Shown here piece after piece: positions 17,931-26,748 of a stretch of DNA of 64,000 nt. The notes below the pieces were generated by a model. The model ran no database searches. It was not told where the DNA came from and saw nothing but the letters and a program-made list of their open reading frames with translations. Numbering within the stretch: position 1 is the first letter of the stretch; each line of letters opens with the position of its first letter. The position numbers and the translations under genes were made by a program. This stretch comes from Ruminiclostridium hungatei (GTDB lineage: Bacteria; Bacillota; Clostridia; Acetivibrionales; DSM-1351): assembly GCF_002051585.1 (NCBI RefSeq), contig NZ_MZGX01000012.1, positions 62,001-126,000 on the forward strand, in the 5' to 3' direction.

Positions 17931-18482
17931 ATGCCTGGAGTAGCTTTATTTGCACAATCTGCCGTAAAGGTTCAGGAGCAGTTGGCAGAGGTCCGTATTG
18001 ATGATTGGTTTGACAGAATTCTATTTCACGGGAAATGGTGGCTGTTGTTGGCAATGTTTCTATTTTCGGTATTTGTCTGGTGTAAGACCGTAGATAAAAG
18101 CAGATTAAGAGAAATAACCTTATACGTTTCCTTTATTATAATATGGACCCTGGTATTGGATGAAATAGGAGAGGAATTGACCTTATGGGATTATCCGTAC
18201 GACCTTATACCTCTGTTTCCGCCTTTGTCAGCTATTGATGTTGCATGTCTTCCTCTTATTTATTCGCTGATATACCAGTATTTCAAGAGATGGAAGAGCT
18301 TTTTTGCTGCCACGGTTTTGATGTCAGTTATTTTTTGTTTTATAATGGAGCCGCTGTTTGTATGGATAGGCATATACCAAATGTTTGAATGGCGCAGTTA
18401 CTATGGATTGCCCATTTATATATTGATAGCTGTGGCAAACAAATTTGCAGTAGAAAAAATATGTGGGAATTCTTCAAAGTAA
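17931..18482 (+). CDS. CBO0543-like integral membrane protein, copy 2
   Basis: 183-residue paralogue of the preceding gene. It shares the GEELTLWDYP, FPPLSAID and YSLIYQYFKRWKSF motifs and the same membrane layout, with an N-terminal amphipathic segment before the first membrane span. The start is the ATG at 17931, six bases after AAGGAG; an in-frame TTG at 17916 overlaps that site. A truncated deacetylase frame begins 2 bases after the stop codon. Confidence 0.7.
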   Translation: MPGVALFAQSAVKVQEQLAEVRIDDWFDRILFHGKWWLLLAMFLFSVFVWCKTVDKSRLREITLYVSFIIIWTLVLDEIGEELTLWDYPYDLIPLFPPLSAIDVACLPLIYSLIYQYFKRWKSFFAATVLMSVIFCFIMEPLFVWIGIYQMFEWRSYYGLPIYILIAVANKFAVEKICGNSSK

Positions 18483-18484
18483 AA

Positions 18485-18751
18485 ATGGAGCCAATAAGTT
18501 CTCTTCCTGTCAAAACAAACAATAAAATTGTCGCTCTGACCTTTGATGATGGGCCGGATATTGCGCTTACACCGTTAGTATTGGATAAACTTGACAAATA
18601 TAAAGTACCTGCAACATTTATGATGATTGGACAAAAATTGAATGATTCTACAGCCATATGTACAATAAAGATTATTGCATATAAAGAAGACTTAAATTCT
18701 CTTGTACTTCCAATAATAAGTAAGAAAATTGACATAAACCATGTTAATTAG
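18485..18751 (+). pseudogene. Truncated polysaccharide deacetylase (NodB domain) remnant
   Basis: An in-frame ATG at 18485 leads into KIVALTFDDGPD and a TPLVLDKLDKYKVPATFMMIG segment, which is the beginning of a NodB deacetylase domain including motif 1 (TFDDGP, metal-binding Asp). After about 60 codons the similarity stops and an unrelated 33-residue tail runs to the stop. Motifs 2 to 5, including the His-x3-His metal site, are missing, so it cannot be an active deacetylase. There is no ribosome binding site of its own. Confidence 0.7.
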
Positions 18752-18892
18752 GAAAAGCTATTTAAAGTATGTAAAAAAGTATCTTTACCAGCCCTTAATG
18801 TAAACAATTACATAAAAACATTGTAAAAATAAAAGAAAAAAGAATGTTAATATATAGAACAAATGTACAATGAAATGGCCTGAATTAAACAA

Positions 18893-18906
18893 GTTATGTA
18901 CATAAC
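18893..18906. promoter_or_regulatory. Candidate operator: 14-bp perfect palindrome
   Basis: GTTATGTACATAAC is a perfect palindrome 35 bp upstream of the -35 box of the sugar-epimerase operon. Its left part with flank (ACAAGTTATGTA, 18889-18900) recurs upstream of the LacI-type gene at 25453-25464. A less perfect palindrome (ATGTAA/TTACAT) lies at 18798-18813. It may bind the LacI regulator of this locus, but that is inference. Confidence 0.45.
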
Positions 18907-18940
18907 ATCTAAAAAAACGAAAGAAAAGTTAACATAAGAG

Positions 18941-18968
18941 TTGACAAGGTATAAAAAATCATTATAAT
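18941..18968 (+). promoter_or_regulatory. Promoter of the sugar-epimerase and ABC transporter operon
   Basis: TTGACA at 18941-18946 and TATAAT at 18963-18968, spacing 16. It is located 75 bases before the first gene of the operon, inside the 292-base gap after the deacetylase remnant. Confidence 0.7.
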
Positions 18969-19043
18969 AAAATGTAAAGGATTACATTTTTAAATATGCT
19001 AATCAATTATCAGTTTAAACAAGAAAAAGGAGGGTATAAGTCG

Positions 19044-19874
19044 ATGGGTAACATTAATATCTCCTACAATACGCTGGTATATGCGGGAGAAGACATCAGC
19101 GCGGGCATTGCCAGGCTGGCTAAGTTTGGATACGATGGCGTGGATTTTGTTGGTGAACCTGAGCAGTATGACGCCGAAAAGATTTGCAGGCTTTTGGAAG
19201 AACATCATATTGAAGCTTCATCCATTTGCGCAATATTTAATGAGCAACGCGATTTCGTTTCCAGTGATCCTGCTATCAGAGCAAATGCAATCGCCTATGT
19301 GAAAAGCTGTGTAGATTTTGCAGCAGCCATTGGTGCGAAAGCAATTTCGGTACAAGCCACAGCCTGTATGAAAATCAACGCTGAAGCAAGTGAAGAGGAA
19401 GAATGGAGTTGGGCTGTAGAAGGAATAAGAGAAGCGGGCTTATATGCAAAGGAAAAAGGAATACGGTTGACACTTGAAGCATGGAACCGTTATGAAACTT
19501 ACCTGATTAATCGACTTGAACAAGCGTTAAGGATGGTAACCGATATTGATCTTCCAAATGTCGGAGTCATGGGGGATACCTATCACATGAATATCGAAGA
19601 AATTGATATGGCTGATGCAATACGTAAGGTAGGTAACAAGCTTTACTACCTGCATATTGCTGACAGCAACAGAGCTGCTCCCGGAAGAGGACATATAAAT
19701 TTCGACGAAATAGCAAAGGCCCTTCGTGATATAGGATATAACGGCTGGATTTCAATGGAATTACTCCCGGCAGCGGCCAATCCTTTCTCCGGTAAACGCT
19801 GTGAGGAATTTTACGACCAATATAGTGAGGAATCTATTACTTTTTTGAAAAACCTTTTTGAAAAAATAAAATAA
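19044..19874 (+). CDS. Sugar epimerase/isomerase, TIM barrel (tagatose/psicose 3-epimerase-like), copy 1
   Basis: 276-residue cytoplasmic TIM-barrel protein of the xylose-isomerase-like (AP endonuclease 2) superfamily. Likely metal ligands are Glu in LTLEAWNRYE, Asp in GVMGDTYHM, His/Asp in LHIADSNR and Glu in SMELLP. The AWNRYET segment with GDTYHMNIEE is typical of ketose 3-epimerases and related isomerases. The start is the ATG after AAGGAGGG (19027-19034); the open frame extends upstream to 18996 without a site. It heads an operon with a ribose-type ABC transporter, so it should act on the imported sugar. It is paralogous to the gene at 24548. Confidence 0.82.
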   Translation: MGNINISYNTLVYAGEDISAGIARLAKFGYDGVDFVGEPEQYDAEKICRLLEEHHIEASSICAIFNEQRDFVSSDPAIRANAIAYVKSCVDFAAAIGAKAISVQATACMKINAEASEEEEWSWAVEGIREAGLYAKEKGIRLTLEAWNRYETYLINRLEQALRMVTDIDLPNVGVMGDTYHMNIEEIDMADAIRKVGNKLYYLHIADSNRAAPGRGHINFDEIAKALRDIGYNGWISMELLPAAANPFSGKRCEEFYDQYSEESITFLKNLFEKIK

Positions 19875-19926
19875 CAAAAAATAATTGGAAAGACAAAAAA
19901 ATACTAAAAGTAAAGGGGAAAATATA

Positions 19927-20904
19927 ATGAAAAAAAGAATTGCTGCCATTTTAGTTATTTGTTCGTTGATAATCACTGCTTTTGCAGGATGCGGAACAAG
20001 CTCCGAGGCTGACACAAGTAAAGATTCATCAAAAGAAAAACAAATGTTTGTTGCTTTTTCAGCCGGTTATGGGAAAGTACAGCACTGGGAATTGGAAATG
20101 CTAGGATGTGAAGCGGCTGCAAAGGAACTTGGTGTTAAATTCCAATACCAGTTTGCCGATGGCAACGAACAAAAACAGGTTGCCGATATAGAAAATTTTG
20201 TACAAATGGGAATGGATATGCTGATTGTTGGTCCAAATAACTCAGAGGGAATTGTTCCTACAGTTAACGAACTGAAAAGCAAGGACATTCCTGTTATGAC
20301 AAGCGATATCGGTATTACAGGTACTGACGTGGTAGCTCACGTTGCATCCGATAACTACCAGATAGGTGTTAAAGCAGCAGAATATCTTGGAAAGCTGCTT
20401 GACGGCAAGGGTAAAATTGCGGTAGTAGGTTGGTCAGCCGCTTCTGCGACAAAAGAAAGAGAAAAAGGTTTTGTTGACACAATTGCATCAAAATATCCGG
20501 GCATTGAAATTGTTGCAAATCAGGATGTAGGCGGAAACCGTAATACGTCTTTGGAGAAATCTGAAAATATCATTGAAGCAAACAAAGATTTAAATGCAAT
20601 ATTTGGTTCCAATGCTGAAAATGCATTAGGAGCATATGCTGCAACACAAGCTGTAAACCGTAAAGATATTTATGTAGTTTCAGTTGACTCAGACAGTGAA
20701 GTAATGAAGGCAATTGCAGATAATACCAACTTGAAAGCAACAATTGCTCAGAATCCGTATGAAATGGGATATCAGGCACTTACTACTGCTGTAAAACACC
20801 TAAAGGGTGAAGCAGTAAAGAACATAGCAATTGATGCTGAACTTGTAACCATAGATAATGTTCAAAAAATTATTGACAGAGATCAAAAGTATCTTGGTAA
20901 GTAA
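19927..20904 (+). CDS. Ribose-type ABC transporter, sugar-binding lipoprotein
   Basis: 325-residue substrate-binding protein of the periplasmic-binding-protein family used by ribose/galactose-class (CUT2) importers. It has a lipoprotein signal with a lipobox ending at Cys22 (ITAFAGC), then a short Ser/Lys linker and a Rossmann-like two-lobe domain with motifs such as MLIVGPNNSEGIVP and NAENALGAYAA. It captures the sugar outside the cell for the ATPase and permease encoded downstream. The start at 19927 follows an AAGGGGAAA site. A stem-loop after the gene probably limits readthrough so that this subunit is made in excess. Confidence 0.9.
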   Translation: MKKRIAAILVICSLIITAFAGCGTSSEADTSKDSSKEKQMFVAFSAGYGKVQHWELEMLGCEAAAKELGVKFQYQFADGNEQKQVADIENFVQMGMDMLIVGPNNSEGIVPTVNELKSKDIPVMTSDIGITGTDVVAHVASDNYQIGVKAAEYLGKLLDGKGKIAVVGWSAASATKEREKGFVDTIASKYPGIEIVANQDVGGNRNTSLEKSENIIEANKDLNAIFGSNAENALGAYAATQAVNRKDIYVVSVDSDSEVMKAIADNTNLKATIAQNPYEMGYQALTTAVKHLKGEAVKNIAIDAELVTIDNVQKIIDRDQKYLGK

Positions 20905-20915
20905 ATAATAAAAAG

Positions 20916-20945
20916 GCTGCCATCTTTGCAGGTGGAGGTGGCAGC
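20916..20945 (+). terminator. Intra-operon stem-loop (attenuator) after the binding-protein gene
   Basis: GCTGCCA at 20916-20922 pairs with TGGCAGC at 20939-20945 and is followed by TCTTT. The T-run is weak, as expected for partial termination or for protection of the upstream mRNA. Confidence 0.6.
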
Positions 20946-20976
20946 TCTTTAATTAAGACTGGGGGCAAATGTTATT

Positions 20977-22476
20977 GTGAATGATACAGTTTTACGCATG
21001 TGTAACATTACAAAACGCTTTTCAGGCGTAACAGTACTGGACAAAGTGGATTTTAACCTTAAAAAAGGTGAAGTTCACGTGCTTATTGGGGAAAATGGTG
21101 CGGGTAAGTCTACCTTGATGAAAATTTTAGCCGGCGTTTATCAAAAAAGCGAAGGTGAAATTTATCTACAGGATGATACCGGTGAACTTAAGCCGGTTGA
21201 GATCGAAAGTCCATCGGCAGCACTGGAAAAGGGGATCAGCATGGTATTCCAGGAGTTTAATCTGATGGAAAACATGACTGTTGCAGAAAATATCTGCATA
21301 GGCTATGAGCCCCGGAAAGGTCTTATTTTGGACCGTAGAGCCATTCAGACTGAAGCAAGGAAACAATTAAAAAGAGTAAGCCTGGAGAATGTTTCACCTC
21401 AGACTATAGTTGGTTCTTTGACAGTAGCGCAAAAACAATGTGTAGAAATTGCAAAATGCCTTTCCCACAATGCCAAGATTATTATTCTGGATGAGCCCAC
21501 ATCAAGTTTGTCCGAAACAGAAGTAACTGCATTGTTTGCACTTATACGGGCACTGAAAGAAAACGGAGTAAGTATAGTATATATATCTCACCGTATGGAA
21601 GAGATATTCGAGCTTGGCGACCGGATCACAGTATTTAGAGACGGTCAGATGATTGATACTGTTAATGTTTCAGATACAGATGAAAAGAAGCTTGTAAACA
21701 TGATTATCGGCAGGGAATTTGTTGCCGGTGACCTTAGTGAAGATAATCAATACAAGGAAGAAGTAATGCTGGAAGGAAAAAATATATCGGTAGGGAGCTT
21801 TGGTGCAAAGCTGGATTTTAAGGCTTACAAAGGAGAGATACTCGGGATATTCGGCCTGGTAGGGGCGGGTAGGACTGAACTGGCCAGAGTTATATTTGGA
21901 GTTGATCCAATTGGAGAAGGCAGTCTCTACAAAAACGGTAAAAAATTAAAAATCAACTCACCGACTGATGCCATTAACAATAATATTGGGTTGGTCCCGG
22001 AAGATAGAAAATTACTTGGACTCATTACGAAACTGAATGTTAGGGACAATCTTACTCTGGCTAAACTTCGTGATATGTCATGGATATTACCCTCACGTGA
22101 TAAAGAAATAAGTATGACAGCAGATTATATCAAGCGGCTTTCAATTGTAACCCACGGACAGACTCAACTGGTTGAAAGGCTTAGCGGCGGCAATCAACAA
22201 AAGATTGTTATATCGAAATGGCTTGCTATGAACCTGGATGTACTTATTCTTGATGAACCTACAAGGGGTATAGATGTAGGAGCAAAAGCAGAGATTTACA
22301 ATGTTATGCGCCAGCTTGCACGGGAAGGTATGAGTATTATCATGATTTCTTCCGATCTTCCGGAGATATTAAAGGTAAGTCATCGTGTATTGGTTATGCA
22401 TGATGGGGAAATAAAGCTGGAAGCTCCGGTTAAAGCGTTGGACCAGGGAACTATTATGCATGCAGCTATAAGCTAG
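20977..22476 (+). CDS. Ribose-type ABC transporter, double ATPase subunit
   Basis: 499-residue RbsA/MglA-type protein with two fused nucleotide-binding domains. The first has Walker A GENGAGKST and Walker B IIILDEPTSS; its signature region is LTVAQKQCVEIAK. The second has the degenerate P-loop GLVGAGRTE usual for CUT2 ATPases, the signature LSGGNQQK and LILDEPTRGIDVG. It powers sugar import with the permease encoded next. The start is GTG, with a G-run (GGGGG at 20961-20965) as the likely ribosome binding site; the nearby ATG at 20969 runs into a stop after three codons. Confidence 0.92.
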   Translation: MNDTVLRMCNITKRFSGVTVLDKVDFNLKKGEVHVLIGENGAGKSTLMKILAGVYQKSEGEIYLQDDTGELKPVEIESPSAALEKGISMVFQEFNLMENMTVAENICIGYEPRKGLILDRRAIQTEARKQLKRVSLENVSPQTIVGSLTVAQKQCVEIAKCLSHNAKIIILDEPTSSLSETEVTALFALIRALKENGVSIVYISHRMEEIFELGDRITVFRDGQMIDTVNVSDTDEKKLVNMIIGREFVAGDLSEDNQYKEEVMLEGKNISVGSFGAKLDFKAYKGEILGIFGLVGAGRTELARVIFGVDPIGEGSLYKNGKKLKINSPTDAINNNIGLVPEDRKLLGLITKLNVRDNLTLAKLRDMSWILPSRDKEISMTADYIKRLSIVTHGQTQLVERLSGGNQQKIVISKWLAMNLDVLILDEPTRGIDVGAKAEIYNVMRQLAREGMSIIMISSDLPEILKVSHRVLVMHDGEIKLEAPVKALDQGTIMHAAIS

Positions 22477-22487
22477 GGAGAAGATAT

Positions 22488-23468
22488 ATGAAAAACGAAA
22501 CTGTTAATAATAGATTCATAAAAAATAAAGCATTTCAGAATTCTGACGTAATGAGGCAGCTTACTTTGGTATTGGTGCTGCTGATACAAATAGTTCTGTT
22601 TTCCAGTTTGTCGGATAACTTTCTGACAAGTTCAAATTTGATTAATGTATTAAGACAGGTATCTGTTACGGCGATAGCGGCAGTTGGGATGTTTATGATA
22701 ATATTGCTGGGCGATATTGACCTTTCCGTAGGCTCTGTATATGCATTTATCGGGGTCATGGCAGCAGTTATATTCAGAGCAACCGAAAATGCAGTCATCA
22801 CAGTCTTCGCTGCATTGGCACTTGGTACTGTTATAGGCTTCTCCAGTGGATTTATCACTGCTAAAGGTAAAATACCGGCCTTTGTAACAACACTGGCAAT
22901 TATGAGTGTTTGCCGCGGTCTCGCTTTTATAATTACAGACGGCACTCCCATAGGTGTTGTAAATCCTAAATTCACCTGGTTTGGCTCTGGATATATATTT
23001 AAAACTATTCCTGTGCCTATAGTAATAATGATTATTGTATTTATAATAGGCTTTTTCCTTATAAATTTTACCCGCTTCGGCCGGTATGTATACGCATCAG
23101 GAGGTAATGAGCAGGCGACGCGCTGGTCAGGTATCAAAACCGATAGAATCAAGATTTTAGTATTTACAATTTCAGGATTTCTTATGGGCATGAGCTCATT
23201 GATCCTTGCAGGCCGTTTGGGCGGAGGTCTCCCAAACGCCGGTAACGGAGCCGAACTGGATGTCATAACCACTGTTATTCTTGGTGGTACAAGTTTAACG
23301 GGAGGAAAAGGAAAGCTTTGGGGAGTAATTACCGGTGTTGTGGTCATCGGAGTTTTAAATAACGGCTTGACCATGCTTAATGTTTCTTCATACTGGCAAC
23401 AGTTGGTTAAAGGTATCATTATTCTTATAGCAGTATTTTTGGATAAAAAAGCATCTAAATCAGCTTGA
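22488..23468 (+). CDS. Ribose-type ABC transporter, permease
   Basis: 326-residue RbsC-family permease with eight to ten membrane segments. It has the family motifs GDIDLSVGSVYAFIG and the loop GGNEQATRWSGIKTDRIK, which contacts the ATPase. The gene starts 11 bp after the ATPase gene with an AGGGAG site, so it is in the same operon. No second permease or alternative binding protein is present, which fits a homodimeric CUT2 permease. Confidence 0.92.
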   Translation: MKNETVNNRFIKNKAFQNSDVMRQLTLVLVLLIQIVLFSSLSDNFLTSSNLINVLRQVSVTAIAAVGMFMIILLGDIDLSVGSVYAFIGVMAAVIFRATENAVITVFAALALGTVIGFSSGFITAKGKIPAFVTTLAIMSVCRGLAFIITDGTPIGVVNPKFTWFGSGYIFKTIPVPIVIMIIVFIIGFFLINFTRFGRYVYASGGNEQATRWSGIKTDRIKILVFTISGFLMGMSSLILAGRLGGGLPNAGNGAELDVITTVILGGTSLTGGKGKLWGVITGVVVIGVLNNGLTMLNVSSYWQQLVKGIIILIAVFLDKKASKSA

Positions 23469-23500
23469 TAAAAATAAATTGATATAAGGAGATAATAAAC

Positions 23501-24529
23501 ATGAAAAAAATGAATGCAGTTACTTTTAAGGATATCGCAACCTATGAGATAGGACAAAGAGCAGTTCCTCAAATTGTAAAGCCTGACGATGTACTGGTTT
23601 CAGTAGAAGCCTGCAGTATTTGCGGAACAGATGTGCATTTGCTTGGAAATCCTCCCGGCTTTATTGGGACTAAAGGCATAGTGTTAGGTCATGAGTGTGT
23701 GGGGAAGGTAGAGGAAGTGGGAAGCGGTGTGGGCGGGCTGAAGCCCGGAGACAGAGTGGTGCTTGAACCGAATATTTCTTGCGGATATTGCCATTATTGC
23801 CGTTCCGGCGTTCCAAATATGTGTGAAAATGACGTTATCCTTGGAGTGACAATTGACGGAGTTTTTGCAGATTATTTTGTAGCACCCGAACGTGGCCTGG
23901 TAAAGATTCCTGACAATATGCCTGCTGATCTTGCAGTATTTGCAGAACCGGTTAACTGTGTAATGGGAGCTGTAAATAAGGTCCGTGCATTGCCTGGTGA
24001 AACAGTATTGGTGCTTGGGGCAGGTCCCATCGGCTTGTATTTCACAATGCTTTACAAGAGTAATGGAGCCGGCAAGGTAATTGTATCCGAACCCTCCGGG
24101 TTCCGTGCCGATTATGCCCGCGAATGTGGAGCGGATGTTGTTATAAATCCATTGGAAACCAGCCTGAAGGAAGCTGTATTGGCAGAAACCAACGGCCTTG
24201 GAGCAGACATAACAGTTGATGCAGTTGGCGTATTGTCTCCCGATGCAATTGCATGCACAAGACGTGCAGGGCGTATAGTACTGTTTGGACAAAACGGTGC
24301 AGCTAGACAGACTATCTGTCAAAATGATATTACGAGAAACGGTTTAACAGTATTCGGCAACTATATTGGAACCTTTACTTTACCTGCAACAGTAAAATTA
24401 CTTGCGGCAGGCTTGATCCCCGTAGAAAAAATTATCACTCACAGAATACCTTTGACGGATTTTGCTGTAGGGTTGGAAGCGATGCGCAAGGGTGAGGCCC
24501 TGGAAGTAATCATGTATCCGGGCAAATAG
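23501..24529 (+). CDS. Zinc-dependent medium-chain alcohol/sorbitol dehydrogenase
   Basis: 342-residue medium-chain dehydrogenase. Catalytic zinc ligands lie in CGTDVH and GHECVG; the structural zinc site is CGYCHYCRSGVPNMC. The NAD(P)-binding Rossmann motif is VLVLGAGPIGLY. It probably oxidises a polyol or sugar hydroxyl, as sorbitol or threonine dehydrogenases do. It lies between the transporter genes and the second epimerase, with short gaps and its own GGAGATAA site, which places it in the catabolic operon. The substrate cannot be read from the sequence. Confidence 0.88.
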   Translation: MKKMNAVTFKDIATYEIGQRAVPQIVKPDDVLVSVEACSICGTDVHLLGNPPGFIGTKGIVLGHECVGKVEEVGSGVGGLKPGDRVVLEPNISCGYCHYCRSGVPNMCENDVILGVTIDGVFADYFVAPERGLVKIPDNMPADLAVFAEPVNCVMGAVNKVRALPGETVLVLGAGPIGLYFTMLYKSNGAGKVIVSEPSGFRADYARECGADVVINPLETSLKEAVLAETNGLGADITVDAVGVLSPDAIACTRRAGRIVLFGQNGAARQTICQNDITRNGLTVFGNYIGTFTLPATVKLLAAGLIPVEKIITHRIPLTDFAVGLEAMRKGEALEVIMYPGK

Positions 24530-24547
24530 GTAAAAAGGAGGAACCGT

Positions 24548-25378
24548 ATGTACCGTTACAGCATGACACAATGGATTGTTGGAAATGAAAATATAGAATG
24601 CAGTTTTCAGCGCCTTGAAAAATATGGATATGATGGAATTGAATTTGCAGCAGAGCCTTATACAACCGACCAGGATATGTTGGTTAAGCTGATGGAAAAG
24701 TACGGGATGTTATGCACTTCTTTATGCGGGATATTCACAACAGACAGGGATCTGAGCGCAAAGGAAGCTCAAGGCGGAATTCAATATTTAAAAGATTGCG
24801 TTGATTTTGCCGTAAAGGTTAAAGCACCCTATATAATAGTCGTGCCATCACCTGTGGGAAAAACAGAGCCGTCTGGTGACTGCAGTTATGAGGAAGCATG
24901 GGCCAATGCGGTAAATAATATAAGAATTGCTGCAGAGTATGCTAAAAATAAAGGGATTTGTCTTGCGATAGAAGCAATTAACAGGTATGAAACATATTTG
25001 GTGAATGATCTTACTAAGGCATTACGTTTTGTAAAGGAAATAAATCATCCCGCTGTGGGCTTAATGGCAGATTTGTTTCATATGAGTATAGAAGAAAAAA
25101 ACTTAGGTGCCAGTCTGAGAATGGTTGCAGACTATCTGATGCACGTGCATATTGCGGATAATACAAGAGAAGCGGCAGGCCTTGGAAATACCGATTTCAA
25201 AGAAATTCTCTACGTCCTGAGAGATATTAATTATAAGGGACCGCTCACTATGGAATTTCTCCCTAAGATAGCAAACCCGTATGCTGCTTCTGATATGGGA
25301 ACTCACGCAAAGCTAATGGATGAATATGCCGAGCATGCACTGAAGTATATGAAAACGGTTGAAAGCAGTGTAATTTAG
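24548..25378 (+). CDS. Sugar epimerase/isomerase, TIM barrel, copy 2
   Basis: 276-residue paralogue of the gene at 19044, of identical length. It shares the YDGIEFAAEP opening, the IEAINRYETYLVNDL segment, LMADLFHMSIEE, HIADNTREAAG and TMEFLP. Likely metal ligands are Glu, Asp, His and Glu at those motifs, as in tagatose 3-epimerase-type enzymes. AAGGAGG precedes the ATG. Two similar epimerases in one operon suggest successive epimerisation or isomerisation steps, or two related substrates. Confidence 0.82.
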   Translation: MYRYSMTQWIVGNENIECSFQRLEKYGYDGIEFAAEPYTTDQDMLVKLMEKYGMLCTSLCGIFTTDRDLSAKEAQGGIQYLKDCVDFAVKVKAPYIIVVPSPVGKTEPSGDCSYEEAWANAVNNIRIAAEYAKNKGICLAIEAINRYETYLVNDLTKALRFVKEINHPAVGLMADLFHMSIEEKNLGASLRMVADYLMHVHIADNTREAAGLGNTDFKEILYVLRDINYKGPLTMEFLPKIANPYAASDMGTHAKLMDEYAEHALKYMKTVESSVI

Positions 25379-25557
25379 TACAATGGAGTTTAAGCTCCAA
25401 AACGGCTGAGATATAGATATATCCCTGTCATAATTCTTAAATGCTGTTAAGTACAAGTTATGTAGTTGGTATTGCTTAATTAAAAATAAGTGCGATATAA
25501 TATTGACATATTTTACTACTTGGCAGCATTATAAGAAAACAGAAGGAGTTCAATTAT

Positions 25558-26583
25558 ATGGCAACAATACATGATGTAGCAGAGAAGGCAGGGGTGTCCG
25601 TTGCCACTGTGTCAAGGGTTATTAATAAAATTGATACTGTATCCTTAAAAACTGTAGAAAAAGTCAAAAAGGCTATTGATGAACTTGATTATCATCCAAA
25701 TAACCTGGCCCGTGATTTAAGAAGGGCGGAATCAAACCGTATACTGGTGCTTCTCCAATCTATATCAAATCCGTTTTATGCAACTATTGTAAAAGGAATA
25801 GAGGATGTTGCTCAAAAACATAATTATAGCATTATGCTTTGCAATACAGACTCCGACTTGATCAGGGAGAAAAATTATATAGACCTGCTGGCAAAAAAGG
25901 TGGTCCGGGGAGCTATTCTGCTTGATTCTGAAATGACAAAGGATGAACTGAATGTTGTTGCGGAAGAAAATGATTTGGTTCTTTGTTGTGAATATAAACA
26001 AGGGGTAAAAGTTCCACATGTTATGATTGATAATTATTTGGCGTCAAAAACAGTTGCGAAGCATTTGATAGCTCTTGGGCACCGCAGGATTGCTCTGATT
26101 GCCGGAGATAGCCATTTATCATCTACCAAACTCCGTTATAAAGGTTATGTGGATGCTCTGCAAGAAGCTGGAATAAATACGGATGAAAACCTGATTTACA
26201 ATAGTGAAACCAGCAGCTTCAAAATGGGGATGAGAGCCATGGAAACAATTTTAAATACAGAAAACCGTCCAACTGCAGTTTTTGCCATGTCTGATGTCTT
26301 AGCTATCGGGGCTATTAAATCCATAAACAGCAAGGGATTATGTGTCCCGGACGACATTGCGGTTGCCGGGTTTGATGGAATTGAATTTGCAGGAGTCATG
26401 AATCCCAGCTTGACCACCATTGTCCAGCCCAGCTATGATATGGGGTGCATAGCTATGGAGATGCTGATTAAAGAGATGAAGGAAGATGCTAAAAACAACA
26501 GGGAAGTTATTATAGAACATGAATTGGTGATTCGTGAATCTACAGTAAAAAGGTTTAGCAATATCAAATCGCAAATATCATAA
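25558..26583 (+). CDS. LacI-family transcriptional regulator
   Basis: 341-residue regulator with the N-terminal helix-turn-helix ATIHDVAEKAGVSVATVSRVIN and the hinge YHPNNLARDLRR, followed by a sugar-binding effector domain similar to periplasmic binding proteins. It sits after the transporter and epimerase genes and before two more catabolic genes, so it is the likely local repressor or activator. AGAAGGAG precedes the ATG. A 12-bp sequence about 100 bp upstream of the gene (25453-25464) is shared with the palindrome at the operon promoter, which hints at autoregulation. Confidence 0.92.
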   Translation: MATIHDVAEKAGVSVATVSRVINKIDTVSLKTVEKVKKAIDELDYHPNNLARDLRRAESNRILVLLQSISNPFYATIVKGIEDVAQKHNYSIMLCNTDSDLIREKNYIDLLAKKVVRGAILLDSEMTKDELNVVAEENDLVLCCEYKQGVKVPHVMIDNYLASKTVAKHLIALGHRRIALIAGDSHLSSTKLRYKGYVDALQEAGINTDENLIYNSETSSFKMGMRAMETILNTENRPTAVFAMSDVLAIGAIKSINSKGLCVPDDIAVAGFDGIEFAGVMNPSLTTIVQPSYDMGCIAMEMLIKEMKEDAKNNREVIIEHELVIRESTVKRFSNIKSQIS

Positions 26584-26638
26584 CAGGTCTGTAAAGAAAG
26601 CTTTTTTCGATTCTGAAAATATACAACAAAATGCACAC

Positions 26639-26666
26639 TTGATTAAATGTATCTTTTCCGTATATT
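26639..26666 (+). promoter_or_regulatory. Possible promoter for the third isomerase and oxidoreductase genes
   Basis: TTGATT at 26639-26644 and TATATT at 26661-26666, spacing 16. A TAAAC-x9-GTTTA inverted repeat just downstream (about 26670-26688) could be an operator. Confidence 0.45.
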
Positions 26667-26748
26667 ATGTAAACTAAATTATCGTTTAAGAGCTAAAAGA
26701 CCTGAAAATAAAAAATGATTGATATGAGATCATAATCTGGAGGTAAAA

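Noticed and set aside
22535-23572. 345-codon open frame on the minus strand
   Set aside because: It lies antisense to the ribose-type permease gene, whose protein is clearly conserved. The antisense frame is rich in Pro, Ile and Thr, shows no domain and has no ribosome binding site.
23684-24322. 212-codon minus-strand frame
   Set aside because: Antisense shadow of the zinc dehydrogenase gene, with Cys and Tyr scattered and no motif.
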